DNA from: Candidatus Binataceae bacterium
GTDB lineage: Bacteria > Desulfobacterota > Binatia > Binatales > Binataceae
Assembly (NCBI GenBank): GCA_030042765.1
Contig: JASHZA010000411.1
Location: 1 to 7,180 of the forward strand
Direction: 5' to 3'
Length of the DNA stretch: 7,180 bases
Shown here one piece after another: positions 7,125 to 7,180 of the stretch. The notes beneath the pieces were generated by a model. That model searched no databases, had not been told where the DNA came from, and saw nothing but the letters and a program-made list of their open reading frames with translations. How positions within the stretch are numbered: position 1 is the first letter of the stretch; each line of letters begins with the position of its first letter. The position numbers were made by a program, and so were the translations under genes.

Positions 7125-7180
7125 GTGAAATACGTCATAATCCACGGCGACGGAATGGCCGACTGGCCGTGCGACGAACT
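7125..7180 (+). CDS. ApgM-family phosphomutase-like protein, 5' fragment (possible homoserine kinase analogue)
   Basis: Only the first 18 codons and two bases are in the window, starting at GTG: MKYVIIHGDGMADWPCDEL if the last codon is completed as Leu. This matches the N-terminus of archaeal-type cofactor-independent phosphoglycerate mutases (KYVIVIPDGMAD-like). In that family the Asp of the DGMAD motif is a metal ligand of the alkaline-phosphatase-type fold. Annotated members interconvert 2- and 3-phosphoglycerate. Members found beside hom and thrC in bacteria lacking thrB have been proposed to act as homoserine kinase, and the location here fits that second role. A strong ribosome site precedes it, and the 51-base gap to thrC suggests co-transcription. 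The family call rests on a short but characteristic peptide; the kinase role is inference. Confidence 0.7.
   Translation, partial: MKYVIIHGDGMADWPCDE

Overview
The window reads as GC-rich bacterial chromosome. The order aminotransferase, homoserine dehydrogenase, threonine synthase, ApgM-type phosphomutase is one I associate with Deltaproteobacteria and related Desulfobacterota or Binatota-like lineages. The organism assignment is an inference from gene order and protein style, not from a marker gene. No RNA gene, CRISPR array, insertion sequence or phage gene was seen.

Layout: (1) Bases 1-103 on the minus strand hold a possible 5' fragment of a divergent membrane-protein gene. (2) A complete MFS transporter follows on the plus strand (178-1440). 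(3) Next is a complete secreted, very cysteine-rich, thaumatin-like protein (1553-3229). It carries two cysteine-rich insertions with C-x5-C micro-modules and is the most unusual object in the window. (4) A 144-base gap with a possible stem-loop leads into a tightly packed operon-like block: AlaC-type PLP aminotransferase (3374-4579), homoserine dehydrogenase with ACT domain (4611-5939), threonine synthase (5967-7073), and the first 18 codons of an ApgM-family protein (7125 to the window edge).

How the genes fit together: the right half is the homoserine-to-threonine branch of the aspartate pathway. Homoserine dehydrogenase makes homoserine, and threonine synthase consumes O-phosphohomoserine. 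No classical GHMP-type homoserine kinase (thrB) lies between them. The ApgM-like gene that follows is the natural local candidate for the missing kinase step, an idea already proposed for similar operons. The aminotransferase may link this block to alanine/glutamate metabolism. The left half (transporter and thaumatin-like exoprotein) has no visible functional link to the threonine block, and the thaumatin gene looks less GC-rich than the operon.
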